A DNA stretch of 64,000 bases from Myxococcales bacterium (GTDB taxonomy: Bacteria > Myxococcota_A > Polyangia > Polyangiales > Ga0077539), in the NCBI GenBank assembly GCA_013298625.1, contig JAAFIF010000043.1:1-64000 (forward strand), read 5' to 3'. Under the pieces are notes generated by a model. That model was given only the letters and a program-made list of their open reading frames with translations, had not been told where the DNA came from and made no database searches. The position numbers and the translations under genes were made by a program. Below are positions 26,201 through 35,313 of this stretch, one piece after another. Each line of letters starts with the position of its first letter. Position 1 is the first letter of the stretch.

Positions 26201-26719
26201 ATGTTGCTCGCCCTGGACGTGATCGTGATCGCAGCGGTGTTGATCTACAGCGGAGGGCTGCTCGCGATCGGCGCGATCGTGGCTCCCACCGTGTTTCGCT
26301 CGGGGATTTCTGCGGCCGCGGACCTGATGACCACGATCTTCACGCGCTTCGATCGCGTGGCGGTCGCGCTGGTCGTGCTCGCGCTGATCGCCGAGGCCGT
26401 CAGCGTCGCGATGCGCGGAGCTCCGCTCGATCGGCTGCGAATCGCGCGCGGCGCGCTGGTCATCCTCTTTTCGCTCTCGGTCGGCGTGCAGTCTGGATAC
26501 CTCTCGCCCACCATCGCGCGGCTGCACACCGAGGGCGTTCGACGCTACGAGGGACCGCGCGGAATCGAGTTCGACCGCGTCCACAACTGGTCGAGCCGCG
26601 TCGGCAAGGTGGCGGTATCCCTGGCGATCGCCGCGGTCGTTGCAGTGTTGCTGGATCGCGCGAGGCAAGTGTCACGGAGTGGTGACCGCAGTGTTGACGC
26701 TGCGAAAACAAGCCAGTAG
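26201..26719 (+). CDS. DUF4149-type small integral membrane protein
   Basis: 172 residues with four hydrophobic helices (residues 3-28, 48-66, 84-103 and 141-160). The first helix reads VIVIAAVLIYSGGLLAIGAIVAPTVF in outline, a layout like DUF4149/TMEM205-type proteins with a conserved Gly/Ala-rich helix and a HNW-type motif before the last helix (DRVHNWSSRVGK). Inner-membrane protein of unknown function. Ends 16 nt before the GTG of the BMC-type gene, whose ribosome-binding region overlaps this stop. Confidence 0.7.
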   Translation: MLLALDVIVIAAVLIYSGGLLAIGAIVAPTVFRSGISAAADLMTTIFTRFDRVAVALVVLALIAEAVSVAMRGAPLDRLRIARGALVILFSLSVGVQSGYLSPTIARLHTEGVRRYEGPRGIEFDRVHNWSSRVGKVAVSLAIAAVVAVLLDRARQVSRSGDRSVDAAKTSQ

Positions 26720-26735
26720 GGTCCGCGCCGTCGCC

Positions 26736-27362
26736 GTGGTCGCACTCCGAACATTCACGTACATCGATGTGCTGCAGCCCCAACTCGTTGGGTTCTTGCA
26801 GACCGTGTGCGCAGGCTTTCAGCCGCTCGACGGCATGGCTGCGTTGTTCGTCGAGATCGCGCCGGGCATCGCGATCAACTCGCTCACCGACGCGGCGCTC
26901 AAGCACGCCTCGGTGCTGCCGGGCATGCAGATCGTCGAGCGCGCGTACGGATTGCTCGAGCTGCACTCGTTCGATCAGGGCTCTGTTCGCGCGGCGGGCG
27001 AAGCGGTGTTGCAGCGTGCGGGGCTGCGCGAAGAAGATCGCCTCGCGCCGAAGATCGTCTCGCGAGAGATCATCTACGGCGTCGATGGCCACCAGACCAT
27101 GCTGGTCAACAAGATGCGGCACGGCGACATGATTCGGCAGGGCGAGACGCTGTACGTGCTCGAGGTCGTGCCCGCCGGCTACGCCGCGCTCGCGGCGAAC
27201 GAGGCCGAGAAGGCCGCGGACATTCGCCTGCTCGAGGTCGTAACCTTCGGGGCGTTCGGCCGTCTGTACCTCTCGGGGACGGAAGAGAACATTCAGCAGG
27301 CCGCCGCCGCCGCCGAGCGCGCGCTGACGGCGATTCGAGGCCGCGACGACAAGCGCGGTTGA
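26736..27362 (+). CDS. BMC-tandem microcompartment shell protein, CsoS1D/CcmP type
   Basis: 208 residues from the GTG at 26736. Two BMC folds in one chain: residues about 34-96 (LFVEIAPGIAINSLTDAALK ... IVERAYGLLELHSFDQGSV) and 137-200 (LYVLEVVPAGYAALAANEAE ... VTFGAFGRLYLSGTEENIQ). The N-terminal FTYIDVLQPQLVGFLQTV and the linker with EIIYGV and MLVNKM follow the carboxysome protein CsoS1D closely as I recall it. Glu68-Arg69 in IVERAYG correspond to the pair that gates the central pore in CsoS1D. Such trimers form pseudohexagonal, often double-stacked shell tiles. No pentamer (BMC-P), single-domain BMC-H or encapsulated-enzyme gene is in the window, so it is isolated. Function here unknown. 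Confidence 0.88.
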   Translation: MVALRTFTYIDVLQPQLVGFLQTVCAGFQPLDGMAALFVEIAPGIAINSLTDAALKHASVLPGMQIVERAYGLLELHSFDQGSVRAAGEAVLQRAGLREEDRLAPKIVSREIIYGVDGHQTMLVNKMRHGDMIRQGETLYVLEVVPAGYAALAANEAEKAADIRLLEVVTFGAFGRLYLSGTEENIQQAAAAAERALTAIRGRDDKRG

Positions 27363-27436
27363 AGCGATTTTGCAGGTCCGATCGGCGCTCGTGCCCTGCA
27401 CGGTCGACGCAGCGGACATCGGCGGTACAGTGAAGG

Positions 27437-27471
27437 GCCCTGACCGTGACCGACCAGCACCAAGTCAGGGC
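27437..27471 (+). terminator. Hairpin after the BMC gene / in the leader of the next gene
   Basis: GCCCTGAC (27437-27444) pairs with GTCAGGGC (27464-27471) across a 19-nt loop, and the downstream side continues TTTCAC. Either a weak terminator for the BMC gene or a leader structure of the lipoprotein gene at 27538. The rest of the 175-bp gap shows only a TGACGTCA palindrome (27506-27513). Confidence 0.3.
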
Positions 27472-27537
27472 TTTCACAGTTCGAATCCCACAACTTCACA
27501 TCGATTGACGTCAGTCACGCTCTCAGGAGGATTTGTA

Positions 27538-28515
27538 ATGCGTACGTCCATTCGCGCCGCCGGCGCTGCTATCGCCGCCCTTGCTCTTGTTCACTGCGGT
27601 CCGCCCACGCCAGTTGGCGACGCTGGTAGCGACGTGGCGAGCCGCCCCGACGCCGTCGCAGACACCGGCGTTCGCCCGGACGCCGCTGGCGCGTCGTCCG
27701 CGGGCGCTGCCTGCACCGACGACACGATGTGCAACGGCCTGACCTGTGACACGAGCGTCCAGGGCGGCATGTGCTCGAGCACCTGCACCAACAACGCGAG
27801 CCAGGCCAACGAGCAGAGCCAGTGCGGCGGCACGGGCTCGACCTGCATGTCCATCGGCGACGGCGCCGACGCGAACTCGTTCTGCCTGAAGGCGTGCCGT
27901 CCCTCGACGGCCACGTCGTGCCGCCCGGGCTTCATCTGCACGGGCTTCTGGTACACGCACGAAGGCGCGACCCCGGACACCGCGGGCTGCTTCCCCTTCT
28001 GCTCGGACAACGCGCACTGCGGAATGGGCGAAGTCTGCAACGCCCGCACGGGCACCTGCCAGACCGGCGCGATCAACCCGAACCTGCTCGCCGACGGCGA
28101 GCCCTGCAACGTCCCCGCGATGGGCGCTGCTTCGCCGTGCCGCGGCATCTGCTTCCGCACCAGCGATCGCATGACCGACCCGGGCACCTGCGGATCGTTC
28201 ATCAACCTGTCGACCACGATGGAGTGCCGCGACAACCCCGAAGTCGTGCTGCCGCTCGGCCGCATGGGCACGGACAACCTCGGCATCTGCCTCTTCCGCC
28301 AGTGCGACGCGACCCGTTGCTGCCCGAACCGCCACGTGTGCGAGCCCAACATGCCGGGCGACACCGAGGGAACGTGCGGCGTCGACGACCCGATGCAGCC
28401 CAACATCGCCTGCAACCCGGGCGGCGGCGACGCCGGCGCGGATGCTGGCTCGCGCCCCGACGCGGCTCCGGACGCCGCTCCCGACGCGGCTGCTGACGTC
28501 GCCACCGGCGGCTGA
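27538..28515 (+). CDS. Cys-rich exported protein, first of a three-gene family
   Basis: 325 residues from the ATG at 27538 with a perfect AGGAGG at 27525-27530, implying strong expression. Hydrophobic signal (AAIAALALVHC; lipobox atypical, His at -1). Asp/Ala-rich linker, then a Cys-rich body with about 24 Cys in motifs such as CTNNASQANEQSQC, NAHCGMGEVCNARTGTC, CRGICFRTSD and VDDPMQPNIAC. The tail is a repeat of Pro-Asp-Ala-Ala. It shares these motifs with the next gene, so they are paralogues. Codon choice is strongly C/G-ended, more than in neighbours, again hinting at high expression. A hairpin terminator follows. Surface or outer-membrane location inferred; function unknown. Confidence 0.8.
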   Translation: MRTSIRAAGAAIAALALVHCGPPTPVGDAGSDVASRPDAVADTGVRPDAAGASSAGAACTDDTMCNGLTCDTSVQGGMCSSTCTNNASQANEQSQCGGTGSTCMSIGDGADANSFCLKACRPSTATSCRPGFICTGFWYTHEGATPDTAGCFPFCSDNAHCGMGEVCNARTGTCQTGAINPNLLADGEPCNVPAMGAASPCRGICFRTSDRMTDPGTCGSFINLSTTMECRDNPEVVLPLGRMGTDNLGICLFRQCDATRCCPNRHVCEPNMPGDTEGTCGVDDPMQPNIACNPGGGDAGADAGSRPDAAPDAAPDAAADVATGG

Positions 28516-28550
28516 TGCGCGACGCGCGCTGAGCGCTGCTCAGCGCTGAT

Positions 28551-28604
28551 GAACGCCTCGAAAGACCCGCGACGCGGTGCACTTTCGAGGCGTTCTTGCA
28601 TTTT
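28551..28604 (+). terminator. Strong hairpin terminator
   Basis: GAACGCCTCGAAAG (28551-28564) is fully complementary to CTTTCGAGGCGTTC (28582-28595), giving a 14-bp stem with a 17-nt loop, followed by TTGCATTTT. The best terminator-like structure in the window, placed after the AGGAGG-led lipoprotein gene. Confidence 0.65.
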
Positions 28605-28670
28605 GCCGCGCGAGTCGCTGCGCTCTCCCCCTCGCCGCGGACTACACTGCTCGCGAGGATTGCCAAAACG

Positions 28671-29765
28671 ATGAAATCCCTTCCGTGGATCGCAGCGGCG
28701 TTGAGCCTCGCCGCTTGCGCGCCGATCGATGAGATCGCCTCCCGCGACACGCGCCGCAACGACGCCGTGACCGACACCAACACCGACACCGGCGTGCGCG
28801 TCGACAGCGGCGTCGCGATGGACTCGTCCCGCGACACGGGAGTGATCGTCGACACCGGCGTCACCGTCGACACGGGCGTGATCGTCGACACGGGCGTCAC
28901 GATCGACAGCGGCGTGGTGGTCGACACGGGCGTGAGCATCGACACCGGCGTGATCGTCGACACCGGCGTCGTGGTCGACGCTGGGGTGATCGTCGACACG
29001 GGCGTTCGCGTCGACACGGGCGTGATCGTGGACACCGGCGTTCCGGTGCCAGGGACGTCGCCTGCGGGCGGTCCGTGCGCGAGCAACGCCGATTGCATCA
29101 CTGGTCTGCGCTGCGACACGACCGTGCTCGGGGGCTTCTGCTTCGGCGACTGCATCAACAACGCGAGCCAGGTCGAAGAGCAGCGACAGTGCTTCGGGTC
29201 GCGCTCGACGTGCCTGACGAGCGGGGATTTTCCTGACGAACAGTCGATGTGCACGGCGGCGTGCCGACCGGGTCCAGCGCCCGGATGCCGCGCAGGACAA
29301 GTGTGCACGGGCCTGTGGCTCTCGCACGCGGTCGGCACCGATGCAGCGGGCTGCTTGCCCTTCTGCTCGTCCAACGCCCACTGCCGCGCAGGCGAAGTGT
29401 GCAACGTCCGCACGGGCGAGTGCGGCGCGACGGGCAGCTCGCCCACCGCGTTGGCCGACGGAAGCCTCTGCACCATCCCTGGTATGGGCGCGCCCTCCCC
29501 GTGCCGCGGGACGTGCTTTCGCGTCGTGAGCTTCGGCTCGCAAGGCATCTGCGGCTCGTCGATCGACATGGCGCTGACCTCGGCGTGTCCCGATGGCCCG
29601 TCGACGCCGCTGCTCTCGCTGGCCAACGACAACCTCGGCTACTGCGTGTTTCGCTCGTGCACGGCCACGGCGTGCTGCCCCGCGGGCATGGTGTGCGAAG
29701 GCACTGGCGGGACCGGCTTCTGCTCGGTCGACGACCCGATGCAGCCCAACATCGCCTGCCGCTGA
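28671..29765 (+). CDS. Cys-rich lipoprotein with 6-residue VDTGV repeats
   Basis: 364 residues from the ATG at 28671 with AGGA about 11 nt upstream. Signal with lipobox LSLAAC. Residues 39-125 are about 14 units of D-T/S-G-V-x-V, an extended spacer with an acidic residue every six positions. The Cys-rich body that follows is paralogous to the preceding gene (CINNASQVEEQRQC, NAHCRAGEVCNVRTGEC, PCRGTCFRVV, and the same ending VDDPMQPNIAC). Probably anchored in the outer membrane with the Cys-rich head held away on the spacer. Function unknown. Confidence 0.82.
   Translation: MKSLPWIAAALSLAACAPIDEIASRDTRRNDAVTDTNTDTGVRVDSGVAMDSSRDTGVIVDTGVTVDTGVIVDTGVTIDSGVVVDTGVSIDTGVIVDTGVVVDAGVIVDTGVRVDTGVIVDTGVPVPGTSPAGGPCASNADCITGLRCDTTVLGGFCFGDCINNASQVEEQRQCFGSRSTCLTSGDFPDEQSMCTAACRPGPAPGCRAGQVCTGLWLSHAVGTDAAGCLPFCSSNAHCRAGEVCNVRTGECGATGSSPTALADGSLCTIPGMGAPSPCRGTCFRVVSFGSQGICGSSIDMALTSACPDGPSTPLLSLANDNLGYCVFRSCTATACCPAGMVCEGTGGTGFCSVDDPMQPNIACR
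28785..29045 (+). repeat. 18-bp coding repeats (about 14 units)
   Basis: In-frame array with consensus near GTGATCGTCGACACCGGC encoding V-I-V-D-T-G. Units vary mainly at wobble positions and at the residue before V-D. Such arrays commonly change length between strains by slippage or recombination. Confidence 0.8.
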
Positions 29766-29913
29766 GCGCGCCGCGCAGCGTGCGTGATGCGCACGCGACG
29801 CGCGTGCAATTGTTGTCGCGAACGCGGTCCAGCGTCGGTGAGCGAGCGCCGTCCATCGCGCGATCTTCTGCAATTTCAGGCGCGGAACGCCGCTTGCTGG
29901 CACACTGCCCGGC

Positions 29914-31020
29914 ATGACAACAACTTCGCTTCGACCCACTCTCTTCGTTGCGATCGCTGCAACGATCGTCGCGTGCACGACGCCTCCGCCTCCCGGCGAC
30001 GCGGGCTCCGACGGCACGGGCGCGGACTCGCTGATCTTCCCTGACGTGAGCGTCGACGGCTCTGCGCGGTATGCGCCCGACTACCGGCGGTGCACGGCCA
30101 ACAACCAGTGCGACACCGCCAACGACGAGGTGTGCGACCTCACGTTTCCTGGCGGAATGTGCCGTCGAATCGTCTGCGGCGACCGTACGGACTGCGGCAA
30201 CCTCGGCATCTGCTCGGAGCAAGGCTGCCGCCCGTACTGCACGCTGCAGAGCGACTCGTGCACGATTTACGGCGGAATCTGCCTGGCGTTTCGCATTCCG
30301 TTCGACACCAACACGGGCTGCTTCGCCGCGTGCGACCCCAACGCGCCCGCGGCCAGCAACGACCCCGAAGGCGGCATGCGCGCGTGCCTCAACATGCTCA
30401 CGTGCGACCCGTACAACGGCCAGTGCGTCTCGCGCCCCACCACCAGCGGCGCGGTCAACGGCGAGCCCTGCACGGACGATCGTGACTGCCGCTCGGGCCT
30501 CTGCATCCCCGAGGTCGACTCGCTCTCGGGCCCGCGACCGACGGGCTTTCTCGGCGGCTACTGCGTCTCGTACGGCGTGCTTCCACGCGAGTCTGTCTTC
30601 GCCGCCGCGCGCGGAATGAACCTCCCAACCAGCACGTGCCCGAGCGGCACTGTCGTGTTGCCCGCGCCCGAAGCCGCGCCCGGAAGCGCCGCGCGCTGCT
30701 TCAAAGCGTGCACCACCGACGCGCAGTGCCGAGCGGGCTACCGCTGCGACATGCGCGGCGGAGGGATGGACATGTTCGCCAACGGCGGGTGCGTTCCCAT
30801 CGACTGCGCGGCGGCCGGCGCGATGTGCCCTGCGGGCTCGAGCTGCCAGCGCGCGGACGCCGACGCGGGGGCGTTGTTCACAGGATCGCGCTGCGTGCGC
30901 AACAGCGACGCGGGCGCGCCCGACGCGAGCGCCGACGCCAGCGCCGACGCCAGCGCAGACGCAAACCCCACGGACAGCGCGAGCGCCGACGTCGGCGCGA
31001 TGGACGCCGCCGCAGACTGA
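29914..31020 (+). CDS. Cys-rich lipoprotein with Asp/Ala/Ser tail
   Basis: 368 residues from the ATG at 29914. Signal with lipobox ATIVAC, then an Asp/Gly linker. About 30 Cys follow in patterns such as RRCTANNQCDTANDEVC, DRTDCGNLGICSEQGC, CTDDRDCRSGLC and CTTDAQCRAGYRCD. These C-x(5)-C-x-x-G-x-x-C units are like those of the two genes before it, but sequence similarity is lower. The C-terminus is an A-S-A-D-A repeat. Third of three consecutive plus-strand secreted Cys-rich proteins, and convergent with hslU (5 nt between stops). Function unknown. Confidence 0.8.
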   Translation: MTTTSLRPTLFVAIAATIVACTTPPPPGDAGSDGTGADSLIFPDVSVDGSARYAPDYRRCTANNQCDTANDEVCDLTFPGGMCRRIVCGDRTDCGNLGICSEQGCRPYCTLQSDSCTIYGGICLAFRIPFDTNTGCFAACDPNAPAASNDPEGGMRACLNMLTCDPYNGQCVSRPTTSGAVNGEPCTDDRDCRSGLCIPEVDSLSGPRPTGFLGGYCVSYGVLPRESVFAAARGMNLPTSTCPSGTVVLPAPEAAPGSAARCFKACTTDAQCRAGYRCDMRGGGMDMFANGGCVPIDCAAAGAMCPAGSSCQRADADAGALFTGSRCVRNSDAGAPDASADASADASADANPTDSASADVGAMDAAAD

Positions 31021-31025
31021 CGCCG

Positions 31026-32365
<1,340 letters not shown>

Positions 32366-32369
<4 letters not shown>

Positions 32370-32905
32370 CCGATCGCCTCCACGGTGATGTGTTGATTCG
32401 TGTAGATGCAGATGTCCCCCGCGATCATCAGCGACTCGCGCGCGATCTCGGCGGGCGCCATTTGAGTGTGCGCGATCAACGCTCGCGCCGCGGCGAGCGC
32501 GTACGGCCCGCCCGAGCCGATGGCGACGACGCCCTCGTCCGGCTCGATCAGATCGCCAGTGCCCCCCACGAGAAACGTCTGCTTCTCGTCCACTGCGATG
32601 AGCATGGCTTCGAGCTGACGCAGCGCCTTGTCGAGCCGCCACTCTTTGGCGAGCTCGACGCACGCGCGCGCGAGGTGGCCGCGGTGCGCTTCGAGCTTCG
32701 CCTCGAGCCGGTCGAACAGCGCAAACGCGTCCGCCGCGCCGCCCGCGAACCCGACGAGCACCTTGCCCTGGTGGAGTCGACGCACCTTGCGCGCTTGCTG
32801 TTTGACCACGGTGTTGCCGAGCGTCACCTGCCCGTCCGCCGCGATCGCCGCGCGATCTCCGCGGCGAACGGCGACGACGGTGGTCGCGTGAAACCGCTCG
32901 TTCAT
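32366..32905 (-). CDS. hslV: HslV, peptidase subunit of the HslUV protease
   Basis: 179 residues from the ATG at 32905, overlapping the xerC stop by 4 bp. Proteasome-beta-like N-terminal nucleophile hydrolase. The short propeptide MNERFHA is followed by the catalytic Thr8 in TTVVAVRRGD, then ADGQVTLGNTVVK, KVRRLHQGKVLVGFAGGAAD and GSGGPYALAAARAL, all typical. Forms a double ring capped by HslU. Usual length for the family. Confidence 0.97.
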
Positions 32906-33945
32906 CCTTCGCCGCCCTTCGCCGACGGCTTGTCCTTCTCGCGGCCCGAGAGCGGGTGGGCCTTGTCGTAGACGTTCATGACCTTCTCCATCGAGACGTG
33001 CGTGTATCGCTCGGTGGTCCGCAGGCTCGCGTGGCCGAGCATCTCTTGGATGATGCGCAGATCCGCCCCTGCGTCGAGCAGGTGCGTCGCGCAGGTGTGT
33101 CGCAGCGTGTGCGGGTGCAGGTCCGCGCGCCCGGCGCTCAGCTCGCCGTACGCCTTCACGAGGTGCTGCACCTGCCGCGTGGTGAGCCGCGTTCCGTAGC
33201 GGCCGAGAAACAGCGCGCGCTCGTCTTGTTCGCCGGTGCTCGGGTTGCGCAGCGCGTGACGCACGTCGAGGTACGCGACGATCGCGTCGCACGCGGGGTG
33301 GCCGAGCGGAACGATGCGCTCCTTGCCACCCTTTCCTCGGACGCGCGCGGTGCGGTTGCGCGTGTCCACGTCGTTGAGGTTGAAGCCGACCAGCTCGCTC
33401 ACGCGAATGCCCCCCGCGTACAAGCACTCGAGCATCGCGCGGTCGCGCAGCGATTGCCGCTCCTTCTCTGCAGGATCCACGGATCGCGCGCCCGGCCGCG
33501 CGGTGAACCTCGCCTCGTCCGGGGCCTCCATCAAGCGCGCCGCCGCGGGGACGGACACGACCACCGGGAGCTCTCGCTTGAGCTTCGGCGCCTTCAACAG
33601 CGCCGACGGGTCCTCTTTGATCCTGCCGATCTTTCGCGCGAACCGAAAGAACGCGCGCGCCGACGACACGTTGCGCGCGATCGTCGTGTGCGAGCGCGCC
33701 TTCGCGCGCGTGCCGAGCCAGCCGCGCAGCACCGCGAGGTCGATCTGCTCGATCGTCGCCGGTCCGCTCGCGTACTTGCGCGAGAACTCCGCGAGCGTCC
33801 GCAGGTCGCGCAGGTAGTGCTCGACCGTCCGCGGCGACGCCCTCCGCTCGTGCATGAGGTACGCGGCGAACGACGCGAGGTCCTTCGCGAGCGGATCGTC
33901 GGGTTCGCCATCGAGCAGCTTGGTCAGGTCGAGCGCGACAGTCAT
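32902..33945 (-). CDS. xerC: XerC tyrosine recombinase
   Basis: 347 residues. Resolves chromosome dimers at dif together with a partner or alone. N-terminal SAM-like core-binding domain (20-115), then catalytic domain with R181 (GGIRVSEL), K in GKGGKERIVPLG (205-208), the HxLRH box H279-R282-H283, H305 in GH and nucleophile Y314 in TTERYTH. A 30-residue insertion (about 140-165) before the first catalytic block is longer than in Escherichia coli XerC. Context next to hslVU (codV-clpQ-clpY order) supports xerC rather than xerD. Lys/Gly-rich C-terminal tail. Starts 42 nt after trmFO. Confidence 0.93.
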   Translation of the reverse strand: MTVALDLTKLLDGEPDDPLAKDLASFAAYLMHERRASPRTVEHYLRDLRTLAEFSRKYASGPATIEQIDLAVLRGWLGTRAKARSHTTIARNVSSARAFFRFARKIGRIKEDPSALLKAPKLKRELPVVVSVPAAARLMEAPDEARFTARPGARSVDPAEKERQSLRDRAMLECLYAGGIRVSELVGFNLNDVDTRNRTARVRGKGGKERIVPLGHPACDAIVAYLDVRHALRNPSTGEQDERALFLGRYGTRLTTRQVQHLVKAYGELSAGRADLHPHTLRHTCATHLLDAGADLRIIQEMLGHASLRTTERYTHVSMEKVMNVYDKAHPLSGREKDKPSAKGGEG

Positions 33946-33987
33946 TGGCTCAACGGTGTACCGCAGCGAATCGCGCGGTCGAAATGT

Positions 33988-35313
33988 TCAGCGAGCGTGC
34001 GCGTTGCGCGCGATCCACGGGGCGATGTCCGCGAGCGCGCGGGCCGCGAACAGCTCGTACTTCTCGGCCTTCGCGAGCTTCTTCGCGGGCAGCTCGTCCA
34101 TCGGCGCGACCATGGCCCACGTCACGTTCGACGGCTGAAAGTCTTTGCGCACCGTCCACAGGTGTCGCAGCAGCGCGCCGAGCGCCGTCGTCGCAGGCGG
34201 CGGGTCGAACGCCTGCTGCGCGAGCCGCTGCGCGAGCAGCACGGCGCAGGTGAAGCCGCAGGCTGCGCTCTCGAGGTAGCCCTCGACGCCGGTGATCTGC
34301 CCCGCGAGAAAGAGCCCCGGCTTCGCGCGAAGCTCCAGCGCTTGCGTGAGCATGCGCGGGCTGTTGACGAAGGTGTTTCGGTGCACGCTCCCGAAGCGCA
34401 TGAACTCGGCCGCCTCGAGCCCTGGGATCATTCGGATGACCCTCGCCTGCTCGCCGAAGGTCATCCGCGTTTGAAATCCCACGATGTTGTACGCGCTCGC
34501 CGCGGCGTCCTCTTGCCGCAGCTGCACGCACGCGAACGGCCACCGCCCCGTGCGCGGATCGGTGAGCCCGACCGGCTTCATCGGTCCGTACCGCAGCGTG
34601 TCCGCGCCGCGCTCGGCCATCACTTCGATCGGCAAGCAGCCCTCGAAGTACCGCGTCTCTTCGAACTCTCGCGGCTCGACCTTCTTCGCGGCCACGACCT
34701 CGCGCACGAACGCGGCGTACTCGTCGCGCGTCAGCGGGCAGTTGACGTAGGCGTCGTCGCCGCCCTTGTCGTAGCGAGACGCGCGAAACACGCGCTCCCA
34801 GTTGATCGACTCCGCCGCGATCACCGGCGAGATCGCGTCGTAGTACGCGAGGTGCTCGGCGCCGACGAGCGCCGCCAGCGCCGAGGCGAGCGCGTCGCCG
34901 GTGAGCGGCCCGGTCGCGACGATCGCCGGCCCGTCGGGCAGCTCGGTCACGACGGCGCTCGCGCGGGTGATGTTCGGGTGCGCGTCGATGCGCGCGGTGA
35001 TCTCAGCGCTGAAGCGCTCACGATCGACGGCGAGCGCGCCGCCCGCGGGCACGGCGGACGCGTCCGCGCAGCTCATCACCAGCGAGCCGCCGCGGCGCAG
35101 CTCTTCTTTGAGCAGGCCGACGGCGTTGCTGAGCGCCGCGCCGCGAAAGGAGTTCGAGCACACGAGCTCGCACAGGGCGTCGGTGACCTGCGCGGGCGTG
35201 CGCGCGATGGGCTTCTGCTCGACGAGCTCGACGCGCAGGCCGCGCTGCGCGAGCTGCCAGGCAGCTTCGCATCCCGCGAGGCCGCCGCCGATCACCTTGA
35301 TTGTGTGTGTCAT
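33988..35313 (-). CDS. trmFO: Folate/FAD-dependent tRNA m5U54 methyltransferase TrmFO
   Basis: 441 residues from the ATG at 35313, overlapping the patatin stop by 4 bp. Methylates U54 in the T-loop of tRNA using methylenetetrahydrofolate. FAD-binding motif IKVIGGGLAGCEAAWQLA at the N-terminus, then LCELVCSNSFRGAALSNAVG, and YVNCPLTRDEYAAFV, YFEGCLPIEVMAERG with the catalytic-Cys region, TLRYGPMKPVGL, and AGQITGVEGYLESAA with GLFLAGQ. All hallmark blocks of the Gid/TrmFO family are present and the length is standard. Lies in the conserved topA-trmFO-xerC-hslVU neighbourhood. Confidence 0.96.
   Translation of the reverse strand: MTHTIKVIGGGLAGCEAAWQLAQRGLRVELVEQKPIARTPAQVTDALCELVCSNSFRGAALSNAVGLLKEELRRGGSLVMSCADASAVPAGGALAVDRERFSAEITARIDAHPNITRASAVVTELPDGPAIVATGPLTGDALASALAALVGAEHLAYYDAISPVIAAESINWERVFRASRYDKGGDDAYVNCPLTRDEYAAFVREVVAAKKVEPREFEETRYFEGCLPIEVMAERGADTLRYGPMKPVGLTDPRTGRWPFACVQLRQEDAAASAYNIVGFQTRMTFGEQARVIRMIPGLEAAEFMRFGSVHRNTFVNSPRMLTQALELRAKPGLFLAGQITGVEGYLESAACGFTCAVLLAQRLAQQAFDPPPATTALGALLRHLWTVRKDFQPSNVTWAMVAPMDELPAKKLAKAEKYELFAARALADIAPWIARNAHAR

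Noticed and set aside
27476..27495. AGTTCGAATCCC, resembling the T-loop of a tRNA
   Set aside because: The five bases on either side of TTCGAAT (CACAG and CCCAC) do not pair, and no acceptor stem, anticodon arm or D-loop could be found in the surrounding 100 bases.
28785..29045. 18-bp repeat array considered as CRISPR or tandem non-coding repeat
   Set aside because: The units are contiguous, in frame and encode a regular VDTGV spacer in a lipoprotein; there are no unique spacers and no cas genes.
32902..33945. Integrase of a mobile element
   Set aside because: The tyrosine recombinase sits in the conserved trmFO-xerC-hslVU order with 4-bp overlap, with no attachment-site repeats or cargo genes, so it is the housekeeping XerC.
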